Assembly (NCBI GenBank): GCA_028532985.1
Contig: JANCIK010000008.1
Coordinates: forward strand, 1,674,001 to 1,738,000
Source: Stropharia rugosoannulata
Taxonomy: Eukaryota > Basidiomycota > Agaricomycetes > Agaricales > Strophariaceae
Direction: 5' to 3'
Length of the DNA stretch: 64,000 bases
A program made the translations under genes and the position numbers. Shown one piece after another: positions 46,674-57,138 of the stretch (its first letter is position 1; the number at the start of each line of letters is the position of its first letter). The notes beneath the pieces were generated by a model. It saw only the letters and a program-made list of their open reading frames with translations. It was not told the origin of the DNA and searched no databases.

Positions 46674-49600
46674 GAATTCTCAGCCCCTCTGAAGAGAATA
46701 TAATAGAGAAACGATCCTTTAAAGTTACAAAAAAGACTCTACTGCCTAATGAGCGGCAATACAATAAAGAAATTGTTAATGAAGCCTTAAATCGAAATAT
46801 AATTACATTAAAACCCATATTAATCCGTCCGTCAGGTTGTAGTTTCCTAGGATCTCAAGCAACAGAAACTACCGCCCATCTGGATAATATAACTGGACCA
46901 ACTATACCAATAATTATAGATTCTGGATCGGACATCACCCTAATATCTCAAGAAACGGTAGATAAATTATTACCTAAAATAAAAATCAAGAAAGGACAAA
47001 AGATCAATTTAATACAAGTAACAGGAAAATCTTCCATCTCAGGATATATCAAACTCGATCTGTATTTTCCTCTTAATACACAATATGTCAAATTAGCCGT
47101 GGAAGCTTACGTGGTACAAGGAATGACGACGCCGTTTATATTTGGAAATGATTTTGCAGATCAATATGCCTTATCTATAATTAGAAGCGATAGAGACAGC
47201 TTTTTACAGTTTGGAAATTCAGGTATACGAAAGCAAGTCTCCAATGCTTTGGGAAGCAAGCTTCAAGATAAAGAAGGATACAGTTTTAAGATTAAAATAA
47301 AGGGAGATTACAATACTAAATTATTGTCTCATAAGAAACATAAAAAAGCACAACTAGAACGAAGTAAATTCAAGAAGCGTCTTAGAGACCCTTACGCTCG
47401 AAACACTATAGAAACGTATATTCCTGCGGAAAGCTCTAAAAGAATTAAAATATATGCTGAATTTTTCCCTGGATATAATACGCTTCTAGTAGAACGACAA
47501 ATGTATTTGGAAGGAGAAGAAGTTCTGTACGGAATTAACGAAACCCTTTTAGATAAAGACAGCTGTTACATTTACATAACTAATTTCAGTAAAGAAGAGG
47601 TCGTGATTCCTGCTGGAGAACCGCTAGCTAATACAGTCGATCCTCGAAGAACAATAGAAAAGGAGGGTCAAAAACATTCAAATAAATTCCAGAAAATAAA
47701 GACCTATGTGCGACTAATTCAATCTATTAATGCTGAATACAGCAAAACCGAAGTTAAAGGTCTTATAGATCCTAGCAGAAACGAAGGATTAGAGTATGGA
47801 CAAGCAGAAGATCCAGTTGAAGGAGGACCCAAAACTAGTGAAGCCTCTCCAGAAGAAATATCTGATCAGGAATTTTTAAGTCAATTAGACATATGTTCTG
47901 AGCTTGACAAAATGCAGATACTACAAATCAAGAAGATATTAGAGCAACATAAGAAGGTGTTTGGATTAAACGGAGAACTAGGAAGTTATGAGGAGGAAGT
48001 CAAGGTTCCCTTGCTCCCTGATACTAAACCTATTTCTATACCGCCATTTTCGACATCACCTGCTAAACGAGAAGTTATTGACGCGCAAGTGGATAGCTGG
48101 TTAAAGCTTGAGGTAATCGAGCCTTCAAGAAGTCCATGGGCGGCGCCGGTTTTTATTATTTATCGCAATAAGAAACCTAGGATGGTTATTGATTTACGAA
48201 AACTGAATGAAAGGGTTATACCTGATGAGTTTCCACTCCCTCGTCAAGAAGATATTTTACAAAGTTTAGAAGGAAGTAATTTTCTTTCAACATTGGACGC
48301 CCTATCAGGGTTTACGCAATTAAGTATCGCCCCCGAGGATCGAGAGAAGTTAGCTTTTAGAACCCACAAGGGATTATTTCAGTTCAAAAGAATGCCGTTT
48401 GGTTATCGAAACGGACCAGCAATATTTCAAAGAGTAATGCAGAAGATACTGGCTCCTTACCTATGGATATTTACTTTGGTTTATATAGACGATATAGTAA
48501 TATACTCCAAAACATTTTCAGATCATCTAAGGCACGTAGACCAAGTATTAACAGCTATACAAGAAGCCAAAATGACTCTTGCACCAAACAAATGTCACTT
48601 TGGATATCAATCTCTACTTCTCCTCGGACAAAAGGTTTCTCGTCTCGGTCTAACTACGCACAAAGAAAAAATAGAAGCCATAGTACGATTAGCGGAACCG
48701 AAGAATCTACATGAACTACAATCGTTCTTAGGAATGATGGTATATTTCTCATCTTACATACCTTACTACGCATGGATTGTTCACCCATTATTTAGCCTAC
48801 TTAAACGAAATACTAAATGGATATGGGGTATTGAACAAAAACATGCTTTCCACTTATGCAAGGAAGTACTCACTAATGCTCCAGTACGTGCACATGCCAT
48901 GGCTGGGTTACCCTATAGAATATACTCAGATGCGTGCGACTTTGCAATAGCTGCTATTCTTCAGCAAGTTCAACCTATACAAATTAAAGAACTAAGAGGA
49001 ACAAAAGCATATGAAACCCTGCAGAAGGCATATGAGAAGGGCGATAAAGTTCCCATATTAGTTATTCAAATAAATAAGGAATTTAACGATGTTCCTGAAC
49101 CAGGAAAATGGGCAGATGAATTTGAAGAAACCACAGTATATGTGGAAAGGGTTATTGCTTATTGGTCTAGAGTTTTACAAACAGCAGAGCGGAATTATTC
49201 TCCCACTGAACGAGAGGCTTTAGCCTTGAAAGATGGTTTAATTAAGTTTCAACCACATATTGAAGGAGAAAGAATATTAGGTATAACTGATCATGCTGCT
49301 TTAACTTGGAGCAAAACCTTTCAAAATGTTAATCGAAGACTGCTTACGTGGGGACTTGTATTTGCCGCATACCCTGATCTAAAAATAGTACATAGACCGG
49401 GAAGAGTACATTCAAACGTAGACCCCTTGTCAAGATTAAAGCTGGAGGCTCCACATCAAATCAGTCCAACAGAAAATCAATATCAATCATTAGAATTGAA
49501 GGGAACGGATCCATTGAGAAATATGTTTGACGAGCTAGCCTCCAATTTCGAAAATAGGATGTTGACCTTAACAACAGATTATACTCGAGAACAAGAAAAG

Positions 49601-51295
49601 GAAACCGAAGATCAAGCAATAAGAACATACACGGTCTCTACCGGGATTGGAGAAGACCGGTTTGAGTATACCACGGCAAAGAAATACCAAACGTGGAGTT
49701 ATATTGAGGATCAGGAACGAGATCGATGGAAGAATGAATATGCAAATGACGCACATTATAAACGTGTCATGCAAACATTTACAAAAGGAAACGATCGGTC
49801 CGAAGATTATCCACAATATATTCAAGGATCAAACAGGTTAATCTACTTTGAAGATAATCTAGGTAATAACCGCATATGTGTACCAAAAACGCTTCAAAAC
49901 AAAATTTTAAGAGAAGGACACGCAGACATTACGGAAGGTGCTCATGGAGGATATTACAAGACATATAATCGGATAAGTAGTACCTATTACTGGCCGAGAA
50001 TGGCCCGAACTATCAAACAGTATGTACAGACTTGTGACATCTGTCAAAAAATAAAACCACGACGTCACGGAGCCCTGGGAATGTTACAATCTATTCCTAT
50101 ACCCGAGGAACCATTCGAAGTTGTAAGTATGGATTTCATCAGCAATTTACCGGAGTCAGATGGTTATGATGCAATTTTAGTAATTGTAGATAAACTGACT
50201 AAATTCTGCCACTTTATACCTACAAGAGGAGAGATAAATGAAACAGAAACAGCCAATCTATTCTTTAAGGAAATAATATGCAGATATGGCATACCAAAAC
50301 AAGTAATCACGGACCGAGACCCACGTTGGAAGGGAAATTTTTGGAAAGAAGTATGTGTACGAATGGGTATTAACCGAGCTCTGACAACTGCTTATCATCC
50401 ACAAGCAGACGGGCAAACGGAGGTTATGAACCAAGTGTTAGAGATAGCGCTTAGAGCATACATAGGACCATCACGGGATAATTGGGCCACATTGCTTAAT
50501 CCATTAAGTCTATCTTATAACACTTCTATTCACACTGCCACAGGGTTCACACCGGCTTATTTACTATATGGATATCAACCCCGGACCAAAACCAACCTAT
50601 TAGGAGAAGCCGAGGCACTGCCAAGAAAAGATATATTATTATCTCAAGAAGACACAATCACTCAAGCCTCCGAAATTACAGAAGCCTTTACAACCGAAAG
50701 AGAACGTGCCAAAACCGCATTATTATTAGGACAAAAGTACCAACAAAAATATTACAACCGAGACCATAAGGCTGTCGAGTTTCAAGTGGGAGACAAGGTA
50801 CTATTGAACAGAGAGAACCTGGGTCTGCTACGTGGGGAGAAAGGAAAAGGAAATAAGTTGTTAATTAAATATGATGGGCCATTTGAAATTATGGAAAAGC
50901 TCAGTCCGGTCACCTATAGGATTAGACTACCCACTTCTTATGGCATGCATCCTGTTTTGAATATTCAAAATCTTGAGAAATATGAAGATTCGCCCAGAGA
51001 GTTTGGAGAACGGCCGGGCATAATGACTACACGTCAAAATTTTGAAGAAACACCGGAATGGGAAGTCGAAAAAATAGTAGCTGAGAAATGGCTAGCTGGA
51101 AGAAATGGCAAAAAGGTACCCTGGTACCGGATCCGCTTTAAAGGATACGGACCGGAAGACGACTTGTGGGATATACAAAAAGGTCTGAGAAATGCGCCCG
51201 AGGTCTTGAGAAAATGGCTTGCTGAACACTCTGTACAGAAGCGACTTCAAAAGGGAAGAAATTTACCAAAGGTACCGAGAGTAAACAGTATTTAA
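46625..51295 (+). CDS. pol: Pol polyprotein (protease, RT, RNase H, integrase, chromodomain)
   Basis: A frame open from 46625 to 51295, -1 relative to gag, about 1556 codons. Domains in order: aspartic protease with DSGSDITLIS (about 99); reverse transcriptase with MVIDLRKLNERV, PFGYRNGPAIFQ and the catalytic YIDD (about 620); RNase H with YSDACDFAIAAIL and the later ITDHAALTW; integrase with the H2C2 zinc finger (H...H, CDICQK) and the DDE core (SMDFISNLP, ITDRDPRWKG, HPQADGQTE); and a C-terminal chromodomain (EWEVEKIVAEKW...YRIRFKGYGPEDDLWD). It has no ATG near its start, so expression by -1 frameshifting from gag is expected. I found no classical slippery heptamer in the overlap. Confidence 0.95.
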   Translation, partial: FRNGRIIGFCKESSELGILSPSEENIIEKRSFKVTKKTLLPNERQYNKEIVNEALNRNIITLKPILIRPSGCSFLGSQATETTAHLDNITGPTIPIIIDSGSDITLISQETVDKLLPKIKIKKGQKINLIQVTGKSSISGYIKLDLYFPLNTQYVKLAVEAYVVQGMTTPFIFGNDFADQYALSIIRSDRDSFLQFGNSGIRKQVSNALGSKLQDKEGYSFKIKIKGDYNTKLLSHKKHKKAQLERSKFKKRLRDPYARNTIETYIPAESSKRIKIYAEFFPGYNTLLVERQMYLEGEEVLYGINETLLDKDSCYIYITNFSKEEVVIPAGEPLANTVDPRRTIEKEGQKHSNKFQKIKTYVRLIQSINAEYSKTEVKGLIDPSRNEGLEYGQAEDPVEGGPKTSEASPEEISDQEFLSQLDICSELDKMQILQIKKILEQHKKVFGLNGELGSYEEEVKVPLLPDTKPISIPPFSTSPAKREVIDAQVDSWLKLEVIEPSRSPWAAPVFIIYRNKKPRMVIDLRKLNERVIPDEFPLPRQEDILQSLEGSNFLSTLDALSGFTQLSIAPEDREKLAFRTHKGLFQFKRMPFGYRNGPAIFQRVMQKILAPYLWIFTLVYIDDIVIYSKTFSDHLRHVDQVLTAIQEAKMTLAPNKCHFGYQSLLLLGQKVSRLGLTTHKEKIEAIVRLAEPKNLHELQSFLGMMVYFSSYIPYYAWIVHPLFSLLKRNTKWIWGIEQKHAFHLCKEVLTNAPVRAHAMAGLPYRIYSDACDFAIAAILQQVQPIQIKELRGTKAYETLQKAYEKGDKVPILVIQINKEFNDVPEPGKWADEFEETTVYVERVIAYWSRVLQTAERNYSPTEREALALKDGLIKFQPHIEGERILGITDHAALTWSKTFQNVNRRLLTWGLVFAAYPDLKIVHRPGRVHSNVDPLSRLKLEAPHQISPTENQYQSLELKGTDPLRNMFDELASNFENRMLTLTTDYTREQEKETEDQAIRTYTVSTGIGEDRFEYTTAKKYQTWSYIEDQERDRWKNEYANDAHYKRVMQTFTKGNDRSEDYPQYIQGSNRLIYFEDNLGNNRICVPKTLQNKILREGHADITEGAHGGYYKTYNRISSTYYWPRMARTIKQYVQTCDICQKIKPRRHGALGMLQSIPIPEEPFEVVSMDFISNLPESDGYDAILVIVDKLTKFCHFIPTRGEINETETANLFFKEIICRYGIPKQVITDRDPRWKGNFWKEVCVRMGINRALTTAYHPQADGQTEVMNQVLEIALRAYIGPSRDNWATLLNPLSLSYNTSIHTATGFTPAYLLYGYQPRTKTNLLGEAEALPRKDILLSQEDTITQASEITEAFTTERERAKTALLLGQKYQQKYYNRDHKAVEFQVGDKVLLNRENLGLLRGEKGKGNKLLIKYDGPFEIMEKLSPVTYRIRLPTSYGMHPVLNIQNLEKYEDSPREFGERPGIMTTRQNFEETPEWEVEKIVAEKWLAGRNGKKVPWYRIRFKGYGPEDDLWDIQKGLRNAPEVLRKWLAEHSVQKRLQKGRNLPKVPRVNSI

Positions 51296-51300
51296 GGCGC

Positions 51301-51306
51301 TATAAA
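51301..51306 (+). promoter_or_regulatory. TATA-like box before the third ORF
   Basis: TATAAA six bases after the pol stop and 73 bp ahead of the ATG at 51374. The position suits a separate promoter for ORF3. The evidence is sequence and spacing only. Confidence 0.4.
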
Positions 51307-51373
51307 TCAAGGACAGAAAGCACAGTGGTAAAAACCGCCAACATCATACAACAAAGCCATCCAACAGCTCAAT

Positions 51374-52354
51374 ATGCAGAATTCTCTTCGCCATGCTCCC
51401 TTTGCTATCTCTCCAACCAACTCTCTCGATGGCATAACCCTTGCCGTATCTCCCTTACATTATGAATTGACGAGGAAAGATTTCAGCTCGTTCATTCAAC
51501 CAGACGGGCAGATGAGCTATTGTTTGGATCACCACGCCACCACTGCTCTATACTGGACAATCCAGCAGTTAAGTGAAACGATCGAGGACGCCGTTAAACC
51601 TGAATGTCTCACTGACCTCGCTGCTTGTACCAATGGATATCACGGAATACCCATTCGACTTTTCGATAATCTTGGTCTTCCCCCACCTGATGTTCTTTTC
51701 GTTGCATCTCAGAATATCCACAACGCTTTATATTTGCTGGGACCAGTATGTACTATCGAAAATCTTTGGTACGACTTACAGCAAGTCGCGCGCAACGCAG
51801 TAATGTGGATACAAACCGCGCGCATTCGCTCCAGTTTCCTTAAAGACGGAGGCGGATGGGATTGGAATTCGAACAAAAATGATGGGGATCGATTCCCAGA
51901 GCAAAGCGAACACGAGCGCGAACTAGAAGGTCAGATATACAGTCTCAATGCTGTATTAACTACTCAATTCGTCGCAGAAATAATGAAAGGCACACGTAAC
52001 ATCAAACTCAACGACTCGAGTGATTCCCTCTATGTAAATACAGGGGATCGAGACGATGCTAATATTTTCGCACAACAACTTTGTGATAAACTCAATGAGG
52101 CCATAAGTCACGATAAAGCGCGCTGCTCAGAATGTTGCATCAATACTTGTAAGACGATTATCCTTCACCCCGTACACTCCGATTACATTAAGCAAAATCC
52201 AGGGTACGATGTCTACGGAGGGTCCACTGCTGAGGACAGTGACGATGAAATTCGGGAGGATAGTAAGCCTGTTAAAATGGAGGACGATGACGACTTCGAT
52301 GTGGAATCCTTTGCTCAAAGTTTGTTTGGAGAACGTATGTTAACTCAGGTGTGA
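51374..52354 (+). CDS. Third ORF of the chromovirus, 326 aa, unknown function
   Basis: An intact 326-codon ORF between pol and the 3' LTR, the place where retroviruses carry env. It shows no signal peptide, no transmembrane helix and no envelope-like feature. The N-terminal two thirds look globular (SYCLDHHATTALYWTIQQL, LYLLGPVCTIENLWYDL). A Cys cluster (CSECCINTCK) lies near residue 255. The C-terminus is very acidic (KMEDDDDFDVESF). Base composition is less A-rich than gag-pol, which suggests a captured host gene. A TATA-like box lies just upstream. No family is recognised. The open frame in a young element implies either selection or simply recency. Confidence 0.75.
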   Translation: MQNSLRHAPFAISPTNSLDGITLAVSPLHYELTRKDFSSFIQPDGQMSYCLDHHATTALYWTIQQLSETIEDAVKPECLTDLAACTNGYHGIPIRLFDNLGLPPPDVLFVASQNIHNALYLLGPVCTIENLWYDLQQVARNAVMWIQTARIRSSFLKDGGGWDWNSNKNDGDRFPEQSEHERELEGQIYSLNAVLTTQFVAEIMKGTRNIKLNDSSDSLYVNTGDRDDANIFAQQLCDKLNEAISHDKARCSECCINTCKTIILHPVHSDYIKQNPGYDVYGGSTAEDSDDEIREDSKPVKMEDDDDFDVESFAQSLFGERMLTQV

Positions 52355-52374
52355 AATATGCGTATCCTAGACTC

Positions 52375-52391
52375 AAAGGCTGGGGGGGGTA
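52375..52391 (+). other. Polypurine tract
   Basis: AAAGGCTGGGGGGGGTA lies immediately before the 3' LTR. The run of eight G is the likely plus-strand primer site for reverse transcription. Confidence 0.7.
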
Positions 52392-53310
52392 TGTTATGTA
52401 TTATGGATACCAGAACCCTAGAAACCTTTTCGTCTATAACAGCTACTAGATACTTATTTAGACAAAGTAACCACCAAATCTTTTTATTTATTTTATCAGA
52501 GAAAGTCCCCAATTATTTACATAAGAAACACATATCTTGTACTTATCCAACAAGTATAAGATACGTCTTAGGCACCAATATGTTTCAGATACTTAAAACA
52601 TACATAAAGTCGAGGCTATGCTGTAAAGCAGTACGAAACAAGCATGCCACAAGTATATTCTCACGGTTGTTTGTGTTACAGATTGGTGAAACAAGAAGGA
52701 GTCATTTAAAGAACAAGCACAGCAATGTGCACTGCCTCGTAGATACAGTATTTAAGACTGAAACATGTATTTATTTACTTCTTAATCTTATACCACCATC
52801 ATCTCCTCCACTTGAGTGAGTCTCTGCCATTGCAGACAATCAGAACACTGAAATCACTTATTCTAATATGGTAAGGTTCTGCTTGCACTAGCTAGTATTA
52901 CTTTACAAGTCTATACTAACCCACTAACCTTAATAATTAACTAACAGGCTCTAATAGTCACGCTCTACCACCCAGTAAGAGCTCGTAACAAGTAACTACA
53001 GTACATAATTAGTTACACTCTTTGTATTCCGTGCCACAAGCCGTAATACATAATAAATCACGCTTAAGCGCCCGTTAAGCGCCCAAGCTCGTAGCACGCC
53101 ATTCACGCTCTCAACAACGCGTATTCATCGTGCCACAATACATCCACATCACTCACACATCTATTAAGCGCCCGTTAAGCGCTCGTGCTCGTTACACGCC
53201 TCATACACGTTAAGCGCCCGTTCAACGTCGTGCCACAATCCACGTGCTATTAGTATCTTCATTGGAAGACACCAACGTTACTTGTTCACTTAAATTCACG
53301 AACCATAACA
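52392..53310 (+). repeat. 3' LTR
   Basis: 919 bp, the same length as the 5' LTR and with no difference that I could see. It is followed by the GGATG target duplication and then by coding sequence of the interrupted host gene. Confidence 0.95.
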
Positions 53311-53719
53311 GGATGGGTAGGGGTTGGATATCTGGGTTGGCCATGGAGAAAGCAGTGGCATACTTGGCATCCTGATCAAAGACACAGGCCTGGTCGACAG
53401 CTTCGAGCGTCGGCTCCTCGTACACAAAAGAAGGGGCAGATAAATTTGAAGGTAATGAACTGTGTGAGCACATTACTCGAGAGAACGACAGATGATAGGT
53501 ATGCGGTTGGAAGTTCAAAATGGAGGGTAGTACCCACTCTGTATCCACGTAATCATTATGCCCACTAGGCTGCACTGTCAGGGGTCCTCTGCGTGAATTG
53601 AACACATGTTTAAAATATTTTACTGACAGGTGACATATTGACAAGCCAGTGAACGTCGATGAATGTCCAAATAGTATGTAAAGGGACGATTGCAGCGACA
53701 TGACCAATGGCCCCATCAT

Positions 53720-54978
53720 GTCCCCATACTAGTAGAACTGCGCCGCTGCAGCGGCCCCGGTTTTACTCAAGACACTCGTTGCAATGTCACACAATTGGGT
53801 GCTGGTCAGAGTTCCGCATTCAAGAGTCATGATATGCAAAAAGTGCCCCAACAATCAAAGTTCAACTTGAAGCGAGAGTCGAGTCTTCAACATTCAACTT
53901 CAAAGTGCGGTGGCCGGCCTACATGATAGCCGTCTTTGCTGGTGGCTTCAAAGAAGATCCATCAAAAACTTCGAGCGAGTCAAAAGCGGAGTTGGTGAGC
54001 AAGCCTTGGGTCACCGTTCATACGGTACAGTATTGATATTGTAATTTTATTAGTTTTATGATCTAGAAGCACTGCTTTCTGACATACTATTTTCGAGCAA
54101 TGTCCAAGCAGACTCACCTCATTGACCCATGATCAATAGGCCGCCTTCGAATCATTGAACTTTCATATTATAATTTAGGATTAGTAATTTTCTATGATAC
54201 TACTTCGGACTTCCGTGTACGTGACCAACTTTACCTTGAGAAATATGCACTATATCAGTTCAATCTTAGTATCTTAGTTCAATCAGTAGCGCCGTCACGA
54301 ATAATGATTGCCCGTGGTGACTGCTCATTCAACTATTATTGTTATCATTTGAACTTCTTGAAGATAAGTTACTATGAGTAATTAATTAGTAACTGTAGAG
54401 CTGTGCCATAATTAGCTTACATAAAAATAGCTTTTGATCGCATTTCAAGCTGGCAAGCGTCGTGTTCACTGACTGCCGCAACTTGAGATCGCATGATGAT
54501 GGCTTTCCAATGTTTTAAATACTGATTGGGCCTTAGTTGGACTTCTACTAGCAAGCTGGACTCACACGTCAATTTCAGATAAGAATTCGACCAATAAATA
54601 ACTACTAGTACCTACTATCAGTACAACATCACCGTGGTATCTTGCCATCTTTATTCCTGGAAGAACTTGAAAAAGTTAGGGATCCGAAGACTGGCCAAAC
54701 TTTCCTTCCATTATGACCAGCTTTGCTACTATGCATGCCAACCCCTGCGCACGGAATTAGCTGCTTGCACCCAACGATATTCCCATGTCGTCGATATGAT
54801 AGTGCCAACGGCGCCACAGGTTGGCCACAGGCCGCTTAGCTGACATCCGAGACTTAGCATCGATAGTGAAATAACGAAAATTGAACTTATGGTCGTATAA
54901 AATGGGATGCTATTACTGAGGACTAGGAGTTCCTTCAACTTGTATTTCATACCCCACTCAATCTTTTGAGCTAGCCAG
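53720..54978. other. A/T-rich intergenic region
   Basis: The upstream side of the interrupted gene and the upstream side of the next plus-strand gene. Short frames around 54630-55030 on both strands are unsupported. No RNA gene or repeat is evident. Confidence 0.5.
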
Positions 54979-56873
54979 ATGGCTCGTAGGCCACTACCAG
55001 ACGGCTTGGCATTCAGCCTCGCTGATTTTACCACTCATGCAGAAGGCATGGCCTTGGCCGACCACTTGAGACCAGCCATCGCTCCCAGGCGCCGGGAGAA
55101 TGTCGACGAATGTATCCCTCTTATTGATCTGGAATACTGTGCTCCCGTCGTTGCGGAACCTAGTACTAACACTGGTCTTTTGACTCCGTCGGCAAGCCAC
55201 GGTACCGTTCCATCAGAAACAGGAATATCTTTGACAATCATTGGTCTGCGACGCAGTCTTCGAAACAGAAATTCCCTCCTTGTAGTCTTTTGTACGGATG
55301 TAAGTTTTTTTATGCGCGTTTACGGTCTTTGTGTTTGAAATTCGTCTATTTCAGAGTGAACTTGAACTTTTGAACACGGCCTCGATAGGCACCACCGTAG
55401 ATCCGGAGTTTACCACCCTCCACTTTCTCGAAAGCACAAGGAAACACGGTGGCGGACTTGCAACGAACCCCTACACAAACCAGCCCCGTAATGTGCCGAG
55501 ATGGACGCTGAAAAGCAACCAGTTTGGTCGTTCCGTAGAAGCGTTGAACCTGATTTTACTTACCTCATGTATCCACTCCGTTACTCGCACCGACCTTACT
55601 TCTCAGCTCTGGCGGGGCGAGCCCGTCAAGAAAATCTCAGTAAGTGTTTTGCAGCACCGTACAGTATAAGCTAGAGTCTGAATCTACTTCGGTTTCTCTT
55701 CGGATGACAGTTGCATGTCGGCAATCGGATTGCGAGTATTTGCAAGTTCGACACCGGTTTCAGAAAACTGTGGCTTATTGTACAGGAATCTGACCTCATC
55801 GCGAAGCTCATTCCTGAGGAGGAAAATCGGAAGCATAAAGTTTGGCCGGAGTTTTGGAGCGGGAGCGATAGTGATGCCTTATTTGTTTACTTAAAGGACT
55901 TGACTAGAAACAACGTAAGTCATAGACCAACTAGTCACTTGAACACTATGATCACTCACTTTACTCGTTGTTTACTCACATATGGCAGCTCCAGCAGGCT
56001 CAAAACTCCTTTGTTTTTCATATGATTTCGACAGCACTCGCCTTGCTTAGGAACGGTGAAGTCTCATTGATGTCCGGTGATGATCACGTTGTTTTGGGAT
56101 ATGGCTGCACTAGCAACCTCACTTCGGAGGCCACGAAATCAACAGTCGCATACCAAGTACTAGGTCTCAAAACAGTCTGGGACAATCATGACTTCTTGAA
56201 CAGTGACCAATGCAATGTGACTTACATTTCCCTATCGACAGAGAGTAGTAAGCGGCTTCGCCGCTTCTACACCTCGCCGTGCGCCAAGAAGATGCTGATG
56301 GCCGCAGTCGAATACTGGGGTGCTGATAGCTTGTTCAACGTCAACAGCAGCAATGCAGGTCTGACTTATAGTATCTTGGTATTTCCTATTGCCGTGGTGA
56401 GTGAAAAAAAACCTTGATCACACCATTTGACACACTTCTTACTACCACCATGCGCACAGCTGGATCAAGTGCTTGCAAGTCTGGCACAGTTGCAACGAGG
56501 GATTTTGTCTGTCTCTCCGCCCTATCGGATGACTAGCGGTCTCATGAGGGCATGCGAGGTACACTCGAATACAATGAAGCAGCTGGTTTTTGCGTTAAGA
56601 GAACCTGATGAAACCGGAAAAGCGACCGCCTCGGAGATCCAGTCCCAATTTATCAGACACATTTTGCCGGAGTTGAACATTCCGTCAGCAACAGCCCTTC
56701 CTGCTCCTCCGCAAGTGACCGACATGCCAACATCGCAAGTTTTATTTCATATTCATTCCCTCTCCTGCCTAGGCTCCGAATTCACTTTGAAGAAGAAAAT
56801 TGTTGACTATCTGACCTCGGATGACGGTGATGGGATTGGCATCTCGCAGATGACTGAACTCATTGATATCTAA
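54979..56873 (+). CDS. Unrecognised 543-aa protein
   Basis: Five exons (54979-55299, 55355-55639, 55711-55914, 55989-56396, 56460-56873), all with phase-0 GT-AG introns, give 543 aa. The N-terminal 60 residues are polar. The rest looks globular with mixed helices and strands, including KVWPEFWSGSDSDALFVYLK, MSGDDHVVLGYGCTSNL and a stretch rich in Thr/Ser. No catalytic motif, membrane helix or zinc site stands out. The fact that all four introns are phase 0 is unusual compared with other genes here. The ATG at 54979 is the first in frame. It is bounded by TE-derived sequence on the left and an unrelated unknown gene on the right. Confidence 0.7.
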
Positions 56874-57138
56874 ACATACTAGTGACCCTGTAGTAGACCG
56901 TAGCCAAAAAATGTACCATCACTGTTTCCGCAACACAGACTGAAGGCAGACTAGATAAAATCATCAAGATCAAGTTCGGCTAGCGTTGGGCTAGTAGCGC
57001 AACCGTATCGATTTGCCATTACGCGCAGCTGCAGTCATTGGTATAGTACATTTCGCATTCCCTGAAGTAATATCTTCGTAGCATATAGCCGGCGCGGGCC
57101 AGCATCAATTGAAGAACTTGCCATAAGATAAAAAAACA

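Larger units (their letters stand above)
43516..53315 (+). mobile_element. Ty3/gypsy chromovirus LTR retrotransposon, full length
   Basis: A complete element (43521-53310, 9790 bp) with 919-bp LTRs that look identical, flanked by the 5-bp target duplication GGATG (43516-43520 and 53311-53315). LTRs begin TGTTATG and end CATAACA, as expected for TG...CA. A primer-binding site follows the 5' LTR and a G-rich polypurine tract precedes the 3' LTR. Internal order is gag, then pol (protease, reverse transcriptase, RNase H, integrase, chromodomain) in the -1 frame, then an extra 326-aa ORF. The order RT-RNaseH-IN and the chromodomain place it among Ty3/gypsy chromoviruses. All reading frames are open, so it may be active. 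Confidence 0.95.
42651..53719 (-). pseudogene. Unknown host gene split by the LTR retrotransposon
   Basis: The 5' part lies right of the element (53719-53311) and the 3' part left of it (43515-43370, 43311-43147, 43094-42651). If the element and one GGATG duplication are ignored, the four pieces join in phase to 387 codons with no stop. The two left introns are GT-AG and phase 0. The reading frame across the insertion is therefore undamaged, so disruption is recent. The predicted product has no motif I recognise: a region with MDDKNQCWVSGSG, an acidic stretch (SDSEEDEEKR), and helical C-terminal sequence. The start codon at 53719 is a guess. Unless another copy exists, function is lost. Confidence 0.7.
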
